Assembly: GCA_030433055.1 (NCBI GenBank)
Contig: JAUILJ010000016.1
Span: forward strand, 1 to 22,933
Direction of reading: 5' to 3'
Source: Polyangia bacterium
GTDB lineage: Bacteria; Myxococcota_A; Polyangia; Polyangiales; Polyangiaceae
Length of the DNA: 22,933 nt
The position numbers and the translations under genes are program-made. The notes under the pieces are model-generated. The model saw only the letters and a program-made list of their open reading frames with translations. It did no database searches and was not told the DNA's origin. Position 1 is the stretch's first letter. Every line of letters starts with the position of its first letter. Below, piece by piece: positions 16,444 through 22,933 of this stretch.

Positions 16444-17480
16444 CGTGCAGCGACCGCCTGTTGAACGGGTTCGGGCCGCGAGGGCACGGCGCTCAGCAGT
16501 TCTCGCACGACGTCGTCGGTCGTCACTCCATCGGCTTCGCCTTCGAAGGAGCGAATGATGCGATGGCGCAACACGGGCAGCGCCACACGCTGGATGTCCG
16601 CGAAGGCGACGTGGGCGCGGCCCTCGAGCAACGCGACGGCTTTGGCGGCGAGCACCAGCGACTGACCGCCGCGTACGCCCGCCCCGTAGCGCACGGCCCG
16701 CGTCACGATGTCTGGCGCCGCGGTGTTGTCGGGGCTGCTCGCTCCGACCAGCCGCGCCGCGTAGCGCAGCACGGGCTCGGCGACAGCGATGTCCCTGCAG
16801 AGCGCGCGCAGGTTCAATACCTCAGCGGCACCCAGCACCTGGGTTGGCTCGCTCATCGCGTGGCCGGTAGTCCGCGTGAGGATCCCGGTGAGGTCTTCTT
16901 CGCTCGGGTTCGGCACCATGACCTTGAGCAGAAAGCGGTCGAGCTGCGCCTCTGGGAGCGGATAAGTGCCCTCCATCTCCAGCGGGTTCTCCGTCGCCAG
17001 CACGAAGAATGGCTCGTCGAGCTTGTGGCGCGTGCCTGCGATCGTCACCGCGTGCTCCTGCATCGCCTCCAGCAACGCGCTCTGGGTCTTGGGCGTGGCG
17101 CGGTTGATTTCATCCGCGAGGATCACCTGTCCGAAAATCGGACCCTTGTGGAGCTGGAAGCGACCCGTGACCCCGCCGGTCTGATCGGTCACGAGCACGT
17201 TGGTGCCGGTGATGTCGCTGGGCATTAGATCCGGCGTGAACTGAATGCGACTGAAGCCCAGGTCGAGGCACGAAGCCAGGGTCCTCACGAGCAGGGTCTT
17301 GCCGAGCCCAGGGGCGCCCTCGAGCAACACGTGCCCTCCGGCGATCAGTCCCCAGAGGGTTTGATCGACCACGTCAGACTGCCCGACGATCACGGTGCCA
17401 ATCGCCGCACGAAGGCGGCCGGACGCTTCACTGGCGAAGCCGAGACGGGCTTCCAGATCCGGAGGTTCTGCTTGGGTCAT
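16440..17480 (-). CDS. MoxR family AAA+ ATPase
   Basis: This 346-residue cytoplasmic AAA+ ATPase is of the MoxR (AAA_3) type, thought to act as a chaperone in maturation of protein complexes together with VWA-domain partners. Walker A is GAPGLGKT (55-62), followed by the family-typical RIQFTPDLMPSDITGT. Walker B is VILADEINRA (119-128), sensor 1 is in ATEN (162-165), and PLPEAQLDRF (174-183) carries the Arg at the subunit interface. The C-terminal lid region includes AVRYGAGVRGGQ, expected for MoxR. ATG 17480 follows a 117-bp gap, the only sizeable gap in the operon, so an internal promoter is possible. DUF58, BatA-like and double-VWA genes downstream are its expected partners. Confidence 0.93.
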   Translation of the reverse strand: MTQAEPPDLEARLGFASEASGRLRAAIGTVIVGQSDVVDQTLWGLIAGGHVLLEGAPGLGKTLLVRTLASCLDLGFSRIQFTPDLMPSDITGTNVLVTDQTGGVTGRFQLHKGPIFGQVILADEINRATPKTQSALLEAMQEHAVTIAGTRHKLDEPFFVLATENPLEMEGTYPLPEAQLDRFLLKVMVPNPSEEDLTGILTRTTGHAMSEPTQVLGAAEVLNLRALCRDIAVAEPVLRYAARLVGASSPDNTAAPDIVTRAVRYGAGVRGGQSLVLAAKAVALLEGRAHVAFADIQRVALPVLRHRIIRSFEGEADGVTTDDVVRELLSAVPSRPEPVQQAVAAR

Positions 17481-17597
17481 TGGGTCCAGACGGTAGCAGG
17501 GGTTGACAGGTTTCTGGTGCCGAAGTGCGGACCCCGACGAGCGGACGCTGCGGCAGGTGTCGCTCGGGTGAACCGCGAGGTTTCGGCGCGCGGGACG
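17481..17597. promoter_or_regulatory. Only sizeable intergenic gap inside the operon
   Basis: This 117-bp gap lies between the coiled-coil protein gene and moxR. It might hold a second promoter or an mRNA processing site. I see no convincing promoter on the minus strand and no strong hairpin. The ribosome binding site before ATG 17480 is weak (GGA in ctggaccca). Confidence 0.3.
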
Positions 17598-19409
17598 TTA
17601 CGGCTGGAAGTAACGTCCGACTTGTTCCCGGTATTCTTCAGGCACTTCGGAGCGCTCCACGCCGCCAATTTCCTGGGGCGCCACCTTGCCCAGCGCGCCG
17701 CTGCCCTTCTGATTGGCCGTCTCGCCCGCGCCGGAAGAGTTCGAGCGACCCAGGGTTGCGCCGTGCAGGCCGCCGCCCTTGTTCCATTTGGTGCCAGCTT
17801 TGGAGCGAAGGTCTCCGCCTTCTACGCGATCCGTGCTGCCCTTGTGGTCTCCCTCACCCTCATCATGCTTGCTTCCAGGGCCGCCTTTGCCTTTCCCCTT
17901 GCCCGGCGTCGGGGCGGGGTTTTTCCCCTGGCCCTTGCCGGTGCTGGGTTGCTTGCCGCCGCCAGGGTTTCCGCCCGGTACCGGCGCAGGGGCACCCAGC
18001 CCCTTCTGGGCTTCGCCGCCGCCGCGATCTGCGTCGTCCAGGCCTTGCTCCCGCTGGGAGTCTCCGCTGCCAGGAGGCTGACCTAGCTCTTTCAGCGCCT
18101 CAGCCATCTTCTTGCGAGCCTCCGGGTCCTTGAGCGCCTCAGCCAGGTCCTTCATCTGTTCGGGGCTCATCGCGCCGCCACCCTGCTGCTCCATTTGCTT
18201 GCCGAGGTTCTCCGCCAGCTGTTTCCGCTCGGCATCCGTCATTCCCTCGAGGGCTTCGCCCAATGCGTCAGCCAGGCGCTTGCGCGCTGCTGGGTCCCCG
18301 GTGTCGCCGAACTCCTGGAGATCTTTCTGCGCTTCGGGCGAGAGCTTGTCCCCCAGCTGCTTGCCGAGCTCGCGGAGCGCCTCCGCGCCCTTGCTGCGCT
18401 CCTCGAACAGCTTCTTTTGCTCCTCGAGGGATTTCGCGACGTCTTCAGCCCCCTTCTCGCGGGCAGCCTTCGCCGCCTCTTCCAGGGCCTTCTTGGCTGC
18501 GTCGCGATCTGCCTGTTCGGCTTGATTGGCGAGCTTCTGCATCTCCTTGTCGAACTGCGTGAGGTCCCCTTCGCCCAAGGCTTTCGCGGCAGCTTCGGTC
18601 TTCTTGTTCTGCTTCAGCTTGTTCAGCGCCGCTTCAAGGCCCGCGCGGTTCTTGGCGTCCCCGTGGGCCATCTTCTCCGCGGCGATCTCGTCGCGCAGCT
18701 TGGCGATGCGGGCGAGGGCCTCGCGCTTCTCCAGGCCGTTCTTCAAATCCTCCCGCAGCTTGCGGGCCTCCTTGGCGATGGCGTCCAGGCGCTTGCGCTG
18801 CTCGGCGTCCTTCGCGTCGAGCTTTTCCAGTTCGATGATCTTCTCCAGGCCCTTGAGCTCATCGACTTGGACCATCTCCACGCCAGGCGGCTCGGGAGGG
18901 GCGGGTGGCTCGGGGGGGAGGCCGATGGTGCTGAAGTACGCGATACCGATCGCTGCCAGCGGGGCGAGACCGTGGCGCTTCATCAGCAGCTTGGGCCTCG
19001 CCAACTTCGGATCGGAGCCTTCGAGTTTCCGCGCGGCTTGCTTCACCACGAGCTCTCGAGCTACGTCGTTGCGCTCGGCTTCGCTCCGGAGTTCGACGGC
19101 GGTGCTGATGACCTCATGCCCCGTCAGGCGAGCGTCCAAGAAGAGGGCCACATCCCGATCCGACCAGCGGCTGCGTGCTGCCCACGCGACCGCGACAATG
19201 ACGCCAACCAGCCCCAGCGTCGCTGCCCAGGGGCGCGCAGCGCTCTCCCGAAGCCACCAGGCGCCGCCCGCCACGACCACGCCGCCGAGCAGTCCATATG
19301 CGAGCCCCGTCAACGCGCGGGACAGCAGCATGCGTCTGCGCACCCTGCCCGCCCAGCGCTCGAAGCGGTCGTGAAACTGCGTCGGCTCGTTTCCGCCCTG
19401 ATTCTGCAT
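17598..19409 (-). CDS. Membrane-anchored coiled-coil protein with Gly/Lys-rich region and C-terminal EYREQV tail
   Basis: This 603-residue protein is the first gene of the operon. Two or three N-terminal membrane helices (about 33-52, 61-79, 146-162) are followed by a Pro-rich stretch (PPEPPAPPEPP). A long Lys/Glu/Ala-rich coiled coil spans about 180-480, then a Gly/Pro/Lys-rich disordered region of about 110 residues. It ends in VPEEYREQVGRYFQP, a tail I recognise from DUF4175-like proteins encoded beside MoxR/VWA genes; similar tails may dock to a partner. The start is ATG 19409, with AGGG four bases upstream. The length and coiled coil suggest a scaffold at the membrane. The plus-strand long open frame over this gene is a composition artefact. 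The family assignment is tentative. Confidence 0.72.
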   Translation of the reverse strand: MQNQGGNEPTQFHDRFERWAGRVRRRMLLSRALTGLAYGLLGGVVVAGGAWWLRESAARPWAATLGLVGVIVAVAWAARSRWSDRDVALFLDARLTGHEVISTAVELRSEAERNDVARELVVKQAARKLEGSDPKLARPKLLMKRHGLAPLAAIGIAYFSTIGLPPEPPAPPEPPGVEMVQVDELKGLEKIIELEKLDAKDAEQRKRLDAIAKEARKLREDLKNGLEKREALARIAKLRDEIAAEKMAHGDAKNRAGLEAALNKLKQNKKTEAAAKALGEGDLTQFDKEMQKLANQAEQADRDAAKKALEEAAKAAREKGAEDVAKSLEEQKKLFEERSKGAEALRELGKQLGDKLSPEAQKDLQEFGDTGDPAARKRLADALGEALEGMTDAERKQLAENLGKQMEQQGGGAMSPEQMKDLAEALKDPEARKKMAEALKELGQPPGSGDSQREQGLDDADRGGGEAQKGLGAPAPVPGGNPGGGKQPSTGKGQGKNPAPTPGKGKGKGGPGSKHDEGEGDHKGSTDRVEGGDLRSKAGTKWNKGGGLHGATLGRSNSSGAGETANQKGSGALGKVAPQEIGGVERSEVPEEYREQVGRYFQP

Positions 19410-19722
19410 GTCGCCCTATCTTACGTGCTCCCCAGGGTAAAAGCCCTGGCGGCACCCGTGGATTCCCCGATTTTTGCACCTGATTTGCGCGACGGCGCCA
19501 CATTTCGGCCCTCCGATCCGCCGTCTGACCCAGCACTCGGAACGGGCTGAGTCGCCAACGCTGGCCATCCAGGCCAAAAGACGCTCAGCGAGGCCGTGGC
19601 CCAGGCGAATTGGAGGTTTGGCGGCAAGCGGGCTCGTGTTTCCACGGTCTGTGCCGCAAGGAATGACGGTTCAGGCAGAATCGGAGCTGTCTTGGCGCCC
19701 ATCGGTCGCTAGACTTCACTCG
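19410..19722. promoter_or_regulatory. Divergent intergenic region upstream of the long operon and the response regulator
   Basis: These 313 bases separate the first gene of the minus-strand operon from the plus-strand response regulator and should contain both promoters. An inverted repeat at 19432-19449 sits 22-40 bases before the operon's first start codon. On the minus strand TAAGAT, just upstream of the AGGG ribosome binding site, is a possible but unsupported -10. If the response regulator starts further upstream (ATG 19663), the region is 253 bases. I see no other gene in it. Confidence 0.45.
19432..19449. repeat. Perfect 6-bp inverted repeat near the operon start
   Basis: The arms ccaggg (19432-19437) and ccctgg (19444-19449) surround a 6-base centre (taaaag). 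The position, 22-40 bases before ATG 19409, is where an operator or leader hairpin of the operon would be. The arms are short, so chance is possible. Confidence 0.35.
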
Positions 19723-20178
19723 GTGACCCGAGTTCTAGTAGTCGAAGACTACCCGCCACTGGCTACAGTGGTGGCGATCGCGCTGCGACGTAGCACCGGA
19801 CACGAGGTCGTACGTGTTGGCAGCGTTCAGCGTGCGGCGAGCGCGGTGAGCGAGCATCCGTCGTTCGATGTCGTCGTCATGGATATCGATCTGCCCGACG
19901 GCTCCGGGGTCGAGCTGGCGCGCGAGTTACTGGCCACGGGGAAAGCGAGGACGTGTGTGTTCTTCACGGCCTCTCGCGATGATCAGCTGCGGCGCGACGC
20001 CCGGGCGCTAGGCCCCGTCGTCGACAAGCTGGCTCCGATGTCCGAGCTCGTCCGCGTGGTCTTGGAGAACCTGGGCAGCGTCGGGCGGGAGCCGGTGATC
20101 GCCGAAGTCGTCAACGGAGGAAGTGTTGCCGAGCCTGGTGTGCATTCGTCCGGAACCCGTCGACGTTCGAAGGGCTGA
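19723..20178 (+). CDS. Single-domain response regulator (receiver only)
   Basis: This 151-residue protein is a CheY-like receiver without a recognisable output domain. It begins MTRVLVVEDYPPLA, with the acidic pair at E8/D9; the phosphoacceptor Asp lies in VVVMDIDLPDGSG, the conserved Thr in VFFTAS, and the Lys in VVDKLAPM. About 35 residues after the receiver are unstructured and end in basic SGTRRRSKG. I chose GTG 19723 because it places the first beta strand right at the N-terminus, as in other receivers. ATG 19663 would add 20 residues without domain content. No histidine kinase is visible. The gene is divergent from the long operon and upstream of panB, and could regulate neither. Confidence 0.8.
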   Translation: MTRVLVVEDYPPLATVVAIALRRSTGHEVVRVGSVQRAASAVSEHPSFDVVVMDIDLPDGSGVELARELLATGKARTCVFFTASRDDQLRRDARALGPVVDKLAPMSELVRVVLENLGSVGREPVIAEVVNGGSVAEPGVHSSGTRRRSKG

Positions 20179-20298
20179 GCCGAGAGCATTCGCCGTGCTT
20201 GGCCTCGGCGCAGCTCTGGGGTAGCGACCACCCAGCGTAGGGAGACGTGCGAACGCTCCAAGCGCTGAAACCGAAGCAACAAACCCCAGAGGTCCATC
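20179..20298. promoter_or_regulatory. Intergenic region upstream of panB
   Basis: This 120-bp gap includes a weak hairpin directly after the response regulator stop (gccgag 20179-20184 with ctcggc 20204-20209, no T run). AGAGG, seven bases before ATG 20299, is the ribosome binding site of panB. A promoter for panB-panC-tmk probably lies here, but I cannot point to it. Confidence 0.4.
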
Positions 20299-21171
20299 AT
20301 GAATCAGAAGGTCACCGTTCCGGAGCTACGGCGCCGGAAGCAATCGGGTCCAAAGATCACCACACTCACCGCGTACGACGCTACGTTCGCCAGGCTTTTC
20401 GACGAAGCCGGGGCCGACGTACTGCTCGTGGGCGATACCCTGGGGATGGTCGTGCAGGGCCTCTCGAGTACGTTGCCCGTCACGCTCGAGGAGATCTGCT
20501 ACCACGGCCGAATGGTCGCGCGGGGTATTCAGCGCGCGCACCTCGTACTGGACATGCCCTTCATGAGTTTTCAAGTGTCCAGCGAGAAGGCGCTGGAAGC
20601 TGCAGGGCGCCTGATGAAAGAAGGCGCTGGCGAGTCCGTGAAGCTCGAAGGCGGAGTAGCGGTGGCTGAAACCATCGCGCGAATCGTTGCCGCGGGGATC
20701 CCCGTGATGGGGCACGTAGGTCTCACTCCGCAGTCCATCCATGCGATGGGCGGCTTTCGCGTTCAGGGCAAGGGAGACGACGCGGCGAGTCGTGTGATGG
20801 AAGACGCCAAGGCCGTACAGGACGCCGGCGCCTACGCCATCGTTCTCGAAGGCCTTCCTGCCGATCTCGGCCGGCAAATCACCCAGGCGCTGAGCATTCC
20901 AACCATCGGCATTGGCGCCGGACCAGACTGTGACGGCCAGGTGCTGGTTTGCTACGATTTTCTCGGGATGTTCGAGGACTTCAAGCCCAAGTTCGTGAAG
21001 CGTTTCGCGCAGCTCGGAGCGGAGATCCGCAGGGCTACCGAGGACTACGTGAGCGAGGTCCGGAGCGGAGCCTTCCCTGCCGAAGAGCACTGCTACGGCG
21101 TCGGCAAGCCCGCTGCAGAGACGGGTACGCCGCAGCGTCCGGTATACGGCCCAGCGAGCGATGAATCATGA
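20299..21171 (+). CDS. panB: 3-methyl-2-oxobutanoate hydroxymethyltransferase (ketopantoate hydroxymethyltransferase)
   Basis: PanB transfers a hydroxymethyl group from 5,10-methylene-tetrahydrofolate to 2-oxoisovalerate, making ketopantoate for pantothenate and coenzyme A synthesis in the cytoplasm. The 290 residues cover the whole family length. Diagnostic motifs are TAYDATFARLFDEAG, the metal-binding Asp in LLVGDTLGMV, the second metal-site Asp in LDMPFMSF, KLEGG, the region MGHVGLTPQSIHAMGG, the catalytic Glu in IVLEG, and IGIGAGPDCDGQVLV. It ends with an extra 20-odd polar residues. ATG 20299 has AGAGG at good spacing. Its stop overlaps panC by four bases (ATGA). Confidence 0.97.
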   Translation: MNQKVTVPELRRRKQSGPKITTLTAYDATFARLFDEAGADVLLVGDTLGMVVQGLSSTLPVTLEEICYHGRMVARGIQRAHLVLDMPFMSFQVSSEKALEAAGRLMKEGAGESVKLEGGVAVAETIARIVAAGIPVMGHVGLTPQSIHAMGGFRVQGKGDDAASRVMEDAKAVQDAGAYAIVLEGLPADLGRQITQALSIPTIGIGAGPDCDGQVLVCYDFLGMFEDFKPKFVKRFAQLGAEIRRATEDYVSEVRSGAFPAEEHCYGVGKPAAETGTPQRPVYGPASDES

Positions 21172-22049
21172 GCATACGGGTCATCCATGACCTCGAGGAG
21201 TTCCGCGCCGCATGTGAAGACGTGCGGCGCGGGGGCCGCCTCGGCCTGGTGCCAACGATGGGAGCGCTGCACCGGGGGCACCTGCGCCTGGTGGAGCGCG
21301 CCCGGGAACTGGCAGATGTCGTCGCGGTCACCATCTTCGTCAACCCGACCCAGTTCGGGGCCAACGAGGACCTGGATCGTTACCCCAGGGATCTCGAGGG
21401 CGACGTCGCCAAAGTCGAGAGCGCCGGTGCTCGTTTGGTGTTCGCGCCCTCGGTCTCGGCCATGTATCCGCCTGGCGAGCGAACTCGGGTGCGAGTCAGC
21501 GGGCTAACGCAGGCCTTGTGCGGTGAATCACGTCCGACTCATTTCGAGGGCGTGACCACCATCGTGACCAAGCTGTTCAGCGTCGCCGGGCCGTGTACGG
21601 CGGTGTTTGGTCGCAAGGACTACCAGCAACTCAAGGTCATCCAGCGCATGACCCAAGACCTGCTGCTGCCGGTGCAGGTCGTCGGAGAGCGCACGGTACG
21701 CGAGGGCGACGGACTCGCTCTGAGTTCCCGCAATGCCTACCTGAGCGCGGAACAGCGTGAGTCTGCTCTGGGCATCGCTCGAGGGCTGTCGCGCGCTGTT
21801 CGAGCTCACCATCGTGGGGAGCGTAGCGTGGGTGTGCTGGTCGACATGGTCGAGTCGAGCTTGCGCGAGGCGGGCCTCGAGCAGGACTACGTCACCCTCA
21901 CGGACGCTGACACCATCGCTCCGCTTTCCACGAAGGAAAGCTGCGCCGATCGCGCGCTGCTAGCGGTGGCGGCAAAGTGCGGCCAAACTCGCCTGATTGA
22001 CAATGTGGTGCTCGGTGAGGACCCAGCGCCAATCGCGGAGGAAGCTTGA
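21168..22049 (+). CDS. panC: Pantothenate synthetase (pantoate-beta-alanine ligase)
   Basis: PanC joins D-pantoate and beta-alanine using ATP, through a pantoyl-adenylate, giving pantothenate. The 293 residues match the family length. The ATP-binding HIGH-type motif is PTMGALHRGHLRLV (29-42), followed by VNPTQFGANEDLDRYPR, the pantoate-binding HFEGVTTIVTKLF, FGRKDYQQL, and the KMSKS-equivalent SSRNAYLS. It starts at ATG 21168 inside the panB stop (ATGA), so the two steps are translationally coupled. No panD or panE is seen in the window. Its stop overlaps the TTG start of the next gene. Confidence 0.97.
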   Translation: MSIRVIHDLEEFRAACEDVRRGGRLGLVPTMGALHRGHLRLVERARELADVVAVTIFVNPTQFGANEDLDRYPRDLEGDVAKVESAGARLVFAPSVSAMYPPGERTRVRVSGLTQALCGESRPTHFEGVTTIVTKLFSVAGPCTAVFGRKDYQQLKVIQRMTQDLLLPVQVVGERTVREGDGLALSSRNAYLSAEQRESALGIARGLSRAVRAHHRGERSVGVLVDMVESSLREAGLEQDYVTLTDADTIAPLSTKESCADRALLAVAAKCGQTRLIDNVVLGEDPAPIAEEA

Positions 22050-22708
22050 ACTCATCACACGGTCTACCTGGGCGGTTCATCGTACTCGAAGGCATCGACG
22101 GCAGCGGCAGCACGACTCACACGAAGCTGCTCTCCAAATCCTTGAGGAAAGATGGACATGAGGTCCGGACCAGCTGTGAGCCGACCGATGGCCCCGTGGG
22201 CTTTCTCATTCGACAGGTACTGCAACGCCGACTGATGGTGGCGGACGGCGACACCGTCCGCCCGTTCGCTTGGTCGACGATGGCGCTGCTGTTCGCCGCG
22301 GACCGGCTCGACCACCTTGACTCACTGATTTTGCCAGCTCTCCAAGACGGCGCGATCGTGATCAGTGACCGCTATGATCTGTCGAGCCTGGCCTATCAGT
22401 CCGCGACCGCGCCCGGTGGGGCCGAGGTTGTTCCGTGGATTCGGGAGCTGAACGCGCGCGCGATGCGCCCGGACCTCACCATCGTGCTCGACGTGACGGC
22501 GGAGGTGGCTGAGGAGCGGCGCGGTCGCCGGGGAGGCAGCGAAGAGCTGTTCGAGAAGCGCGAAATCCAAGCGCGTTTGGCTCGGCTCTATCTCGAGGCA
22601 GAGGCGCTGTTGCCTGGCGATCACGTGGTTCACGTCCCCGGGGAGGGGGCGGTAGACGATACCTCCGCGCTGATTCGCGACGTCGTGCACCGGGAACTCG
22701 GGATCTAG
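22046..22708 (+). CDS. tmk: Thymidylate kinase-like protein with atypical P-loop
   Basis: This 220-residue P-loop kinase would phosphorylate dTMP to dTDP. Family features are FIVLEGIDGSG at the N-terminus, EPTDGPVG, the FAADRLDHL helix, the DRY motif in VISDRYDLSSLAYQ, the strand LTIVLDVTAEVAEERRGRRGG, and a lid region with ELFEKREIQARLARLY. The Walker A sequence reads GIDGSGSTT (16-24): Ser22 replaces the Lys that normally contacts the ATP phosphates. I recall Thr at this place in some myxobacterial Tmk sequences, so the change may be lineage-specific and compensated elsewhere. The start is TTG 22046, overlapping the panC stop, with GGAGG four bases upstream. A standard Tmk elsewhere in the genome would mean this one has another role. 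Confidence 0.85.
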   Translation: MNSSHGLPGRFIVLEGIDGSGSTTHTKLLSKSLRKDGHEVRTSCEPTDGPVGFLIRQVLQRRLMVADGDTVRPFAWSTMALLFAADRLDHLDSLILPALQDGAIVISDRYDLSSLAYQSATAPGGAEVVPWIRELNARAMRPDLTIVLDVTAEVAEERRGRRGGSEELFEKREIQARLARLYLEAEALLPGDHVVHVPGEGAVDDTSALIRDVVHRELGI

Positions 22709-22755
22709 GGCGCCAAAGTTGGCCATTCGGCACCCAGCGTGGCAGGCCCGCAGGG

Positions 22756-22933
22756 ATGCGTAAGATCCTTCTGATGGCGCTGGCCTTCCCGCTGGTTGCC
22801 TGTGGCGGCAGCGAGCCGCCGGTCGACTATCCTCACGCGAGTGCCCAGGCCGCGCCTGCCAAGGCAGCGAAGCCGCCAAAAGGTGCGCTGTGGCGTGAGT
22901 CCGTCGACGAGACGGTCGATCAGGGGCTTGGCT
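22756..22933 (+). CDS. Putative lipoprotein (partial, 3' end cut)
   Basis: The 59 visible residues begin MRKILLMALAFPLVAC, a short lipoprotein signal with lipobox LVAC and Cys16. An Ala/Pro/Lys-rich linker follows (AAPAKAAKPPKG), then GALWRESVDETVDQGLG at the window edge, the start of a folded domain I do not recognise. AGGG immediately before ATG 22756 is too close for an ideal ribosome binding site, so the gene is probably served by readthrough from tmk, 47 bases upstream. No stop is reached before 22933. Confidence 0.75.
   Translation, partial: MRKILLMALAFPLVACGGSEPPVDYPHASAQAAPAKAAKPPKGALWRESVDETVDQGLG

Larger units (their letters stand above)
1694..19409 (-). other. Twelve-gene co-directional operon (MoxR / VWA / ABC-2 / OppDF)
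   Basis: All twelve genes from 19409 down to 1694 run on the minus strand. Most junctions are stop/start overlaps: ATGA or GTGA at 16440-16443, 14347-14350, 13178-13181, 11313-11316 and 3836-3839; TGATG at 10417-10419 and 7788-7790. Larger overlaps occur at 9752-9761 and 2814-2821. The TTG at 4621 abuts the preceding stop, two bases on. The one real gap is 17481-17597. This packing implies co-transcription and translational coupling. The likely promoter lies upstream of 19409. The operon as a unit is inferred from layout only. Confidence 0.75.

Noticed and set aside
17503..17508. Perfect -35 hexamer TTGACA on the plus strand
   Set aside because: No -10 at suitable spacing and no plus-strand gene downstream; the flanking genes are on the minus strand.
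18195..19550. 451-residue plus-strand open frame
   Set aside because: Leu/Arg-rich antisense reading of the coiled-coil gene; no motif, and the opposite strand has a coherent protein with good start and operon context.

Overview
The window reads as part of the chromosome of a GC-rich myxobacterium-like deltaproteobacterium (phylum Myxococcota). This is inferred from four things: the GC-rich codon usage; a sigma factor of the type amplified in myxobacteria; Cys-rich, Gly/Ser-repeat lipoproteins; and large MoxR/VWA operons. No rRNA, tRNA, CRISPR array, insertion sequence or phage gene was seen, and base composition looks even throughout.

Left edge (1-1680). A sigma-70 family factor on the minus strand is cut by the window start. 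A 324-bp divergent intergenic region separates it from a plus-strand lipoprotein whose two Cys-rich modules are separated by two 15-bp minisatellites coding for GQGGS units. A hairpin at 1643-1673 lies between this gene and the convergent operon.

Centre (1694-19409, minus strand). Twelve co-directional genes are packed almost without gaps. Eight of the eleven junctions are 1- or 4-nt stop/start overlaps, two are 8-10 nt overlaps, one abuts with a 2-nt gap, and only one is larger (117 bp, below the first gene). In transcription order: a coiled-coil, Gly-rich membrane protein with a conserved-looking C-terminal tail; MoxR AAA+ ATPase; a secreted/membrane protein with a GPVN motif; an ABC-2 type ATPase; a 12-helix ABC permease; a DUF58 protein; a DUF1415 protein; a BatA-like VWA membrane protein; a very large membrane protein with two VWA domains around a GATase-like domain; a DNRLRE-like lipoprotein; and OppD- and OppF-type ATPases with no permease or binding-protein gene. 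MoxR, DUF58 and VWA proteins together are a known signature of chaperone-like complexes at the membrane. Here they are interleaved with a GldA/GldF-like exporter, which suggests that the MoxR complex and the exporter act on a common envelope process. The substrate is unknown.

Right edge (19723-22933, plus strand). A single-domain response regulator is followed by panB-panC-tmk, joined by 4-nt overlaps, giving pantothenate synthesis plus a thymidylate kinase-like enzyme that lacks the Walker A lysine. The start of another lipoprotein runs off the window end.

The most unusual parts are the hybrid MoxR/VWA/ABC-2 operon, the orphan OppDF pair at its end, the atypical P-loop of the Tmk-like protein, and the minisatellite lipoprotein.
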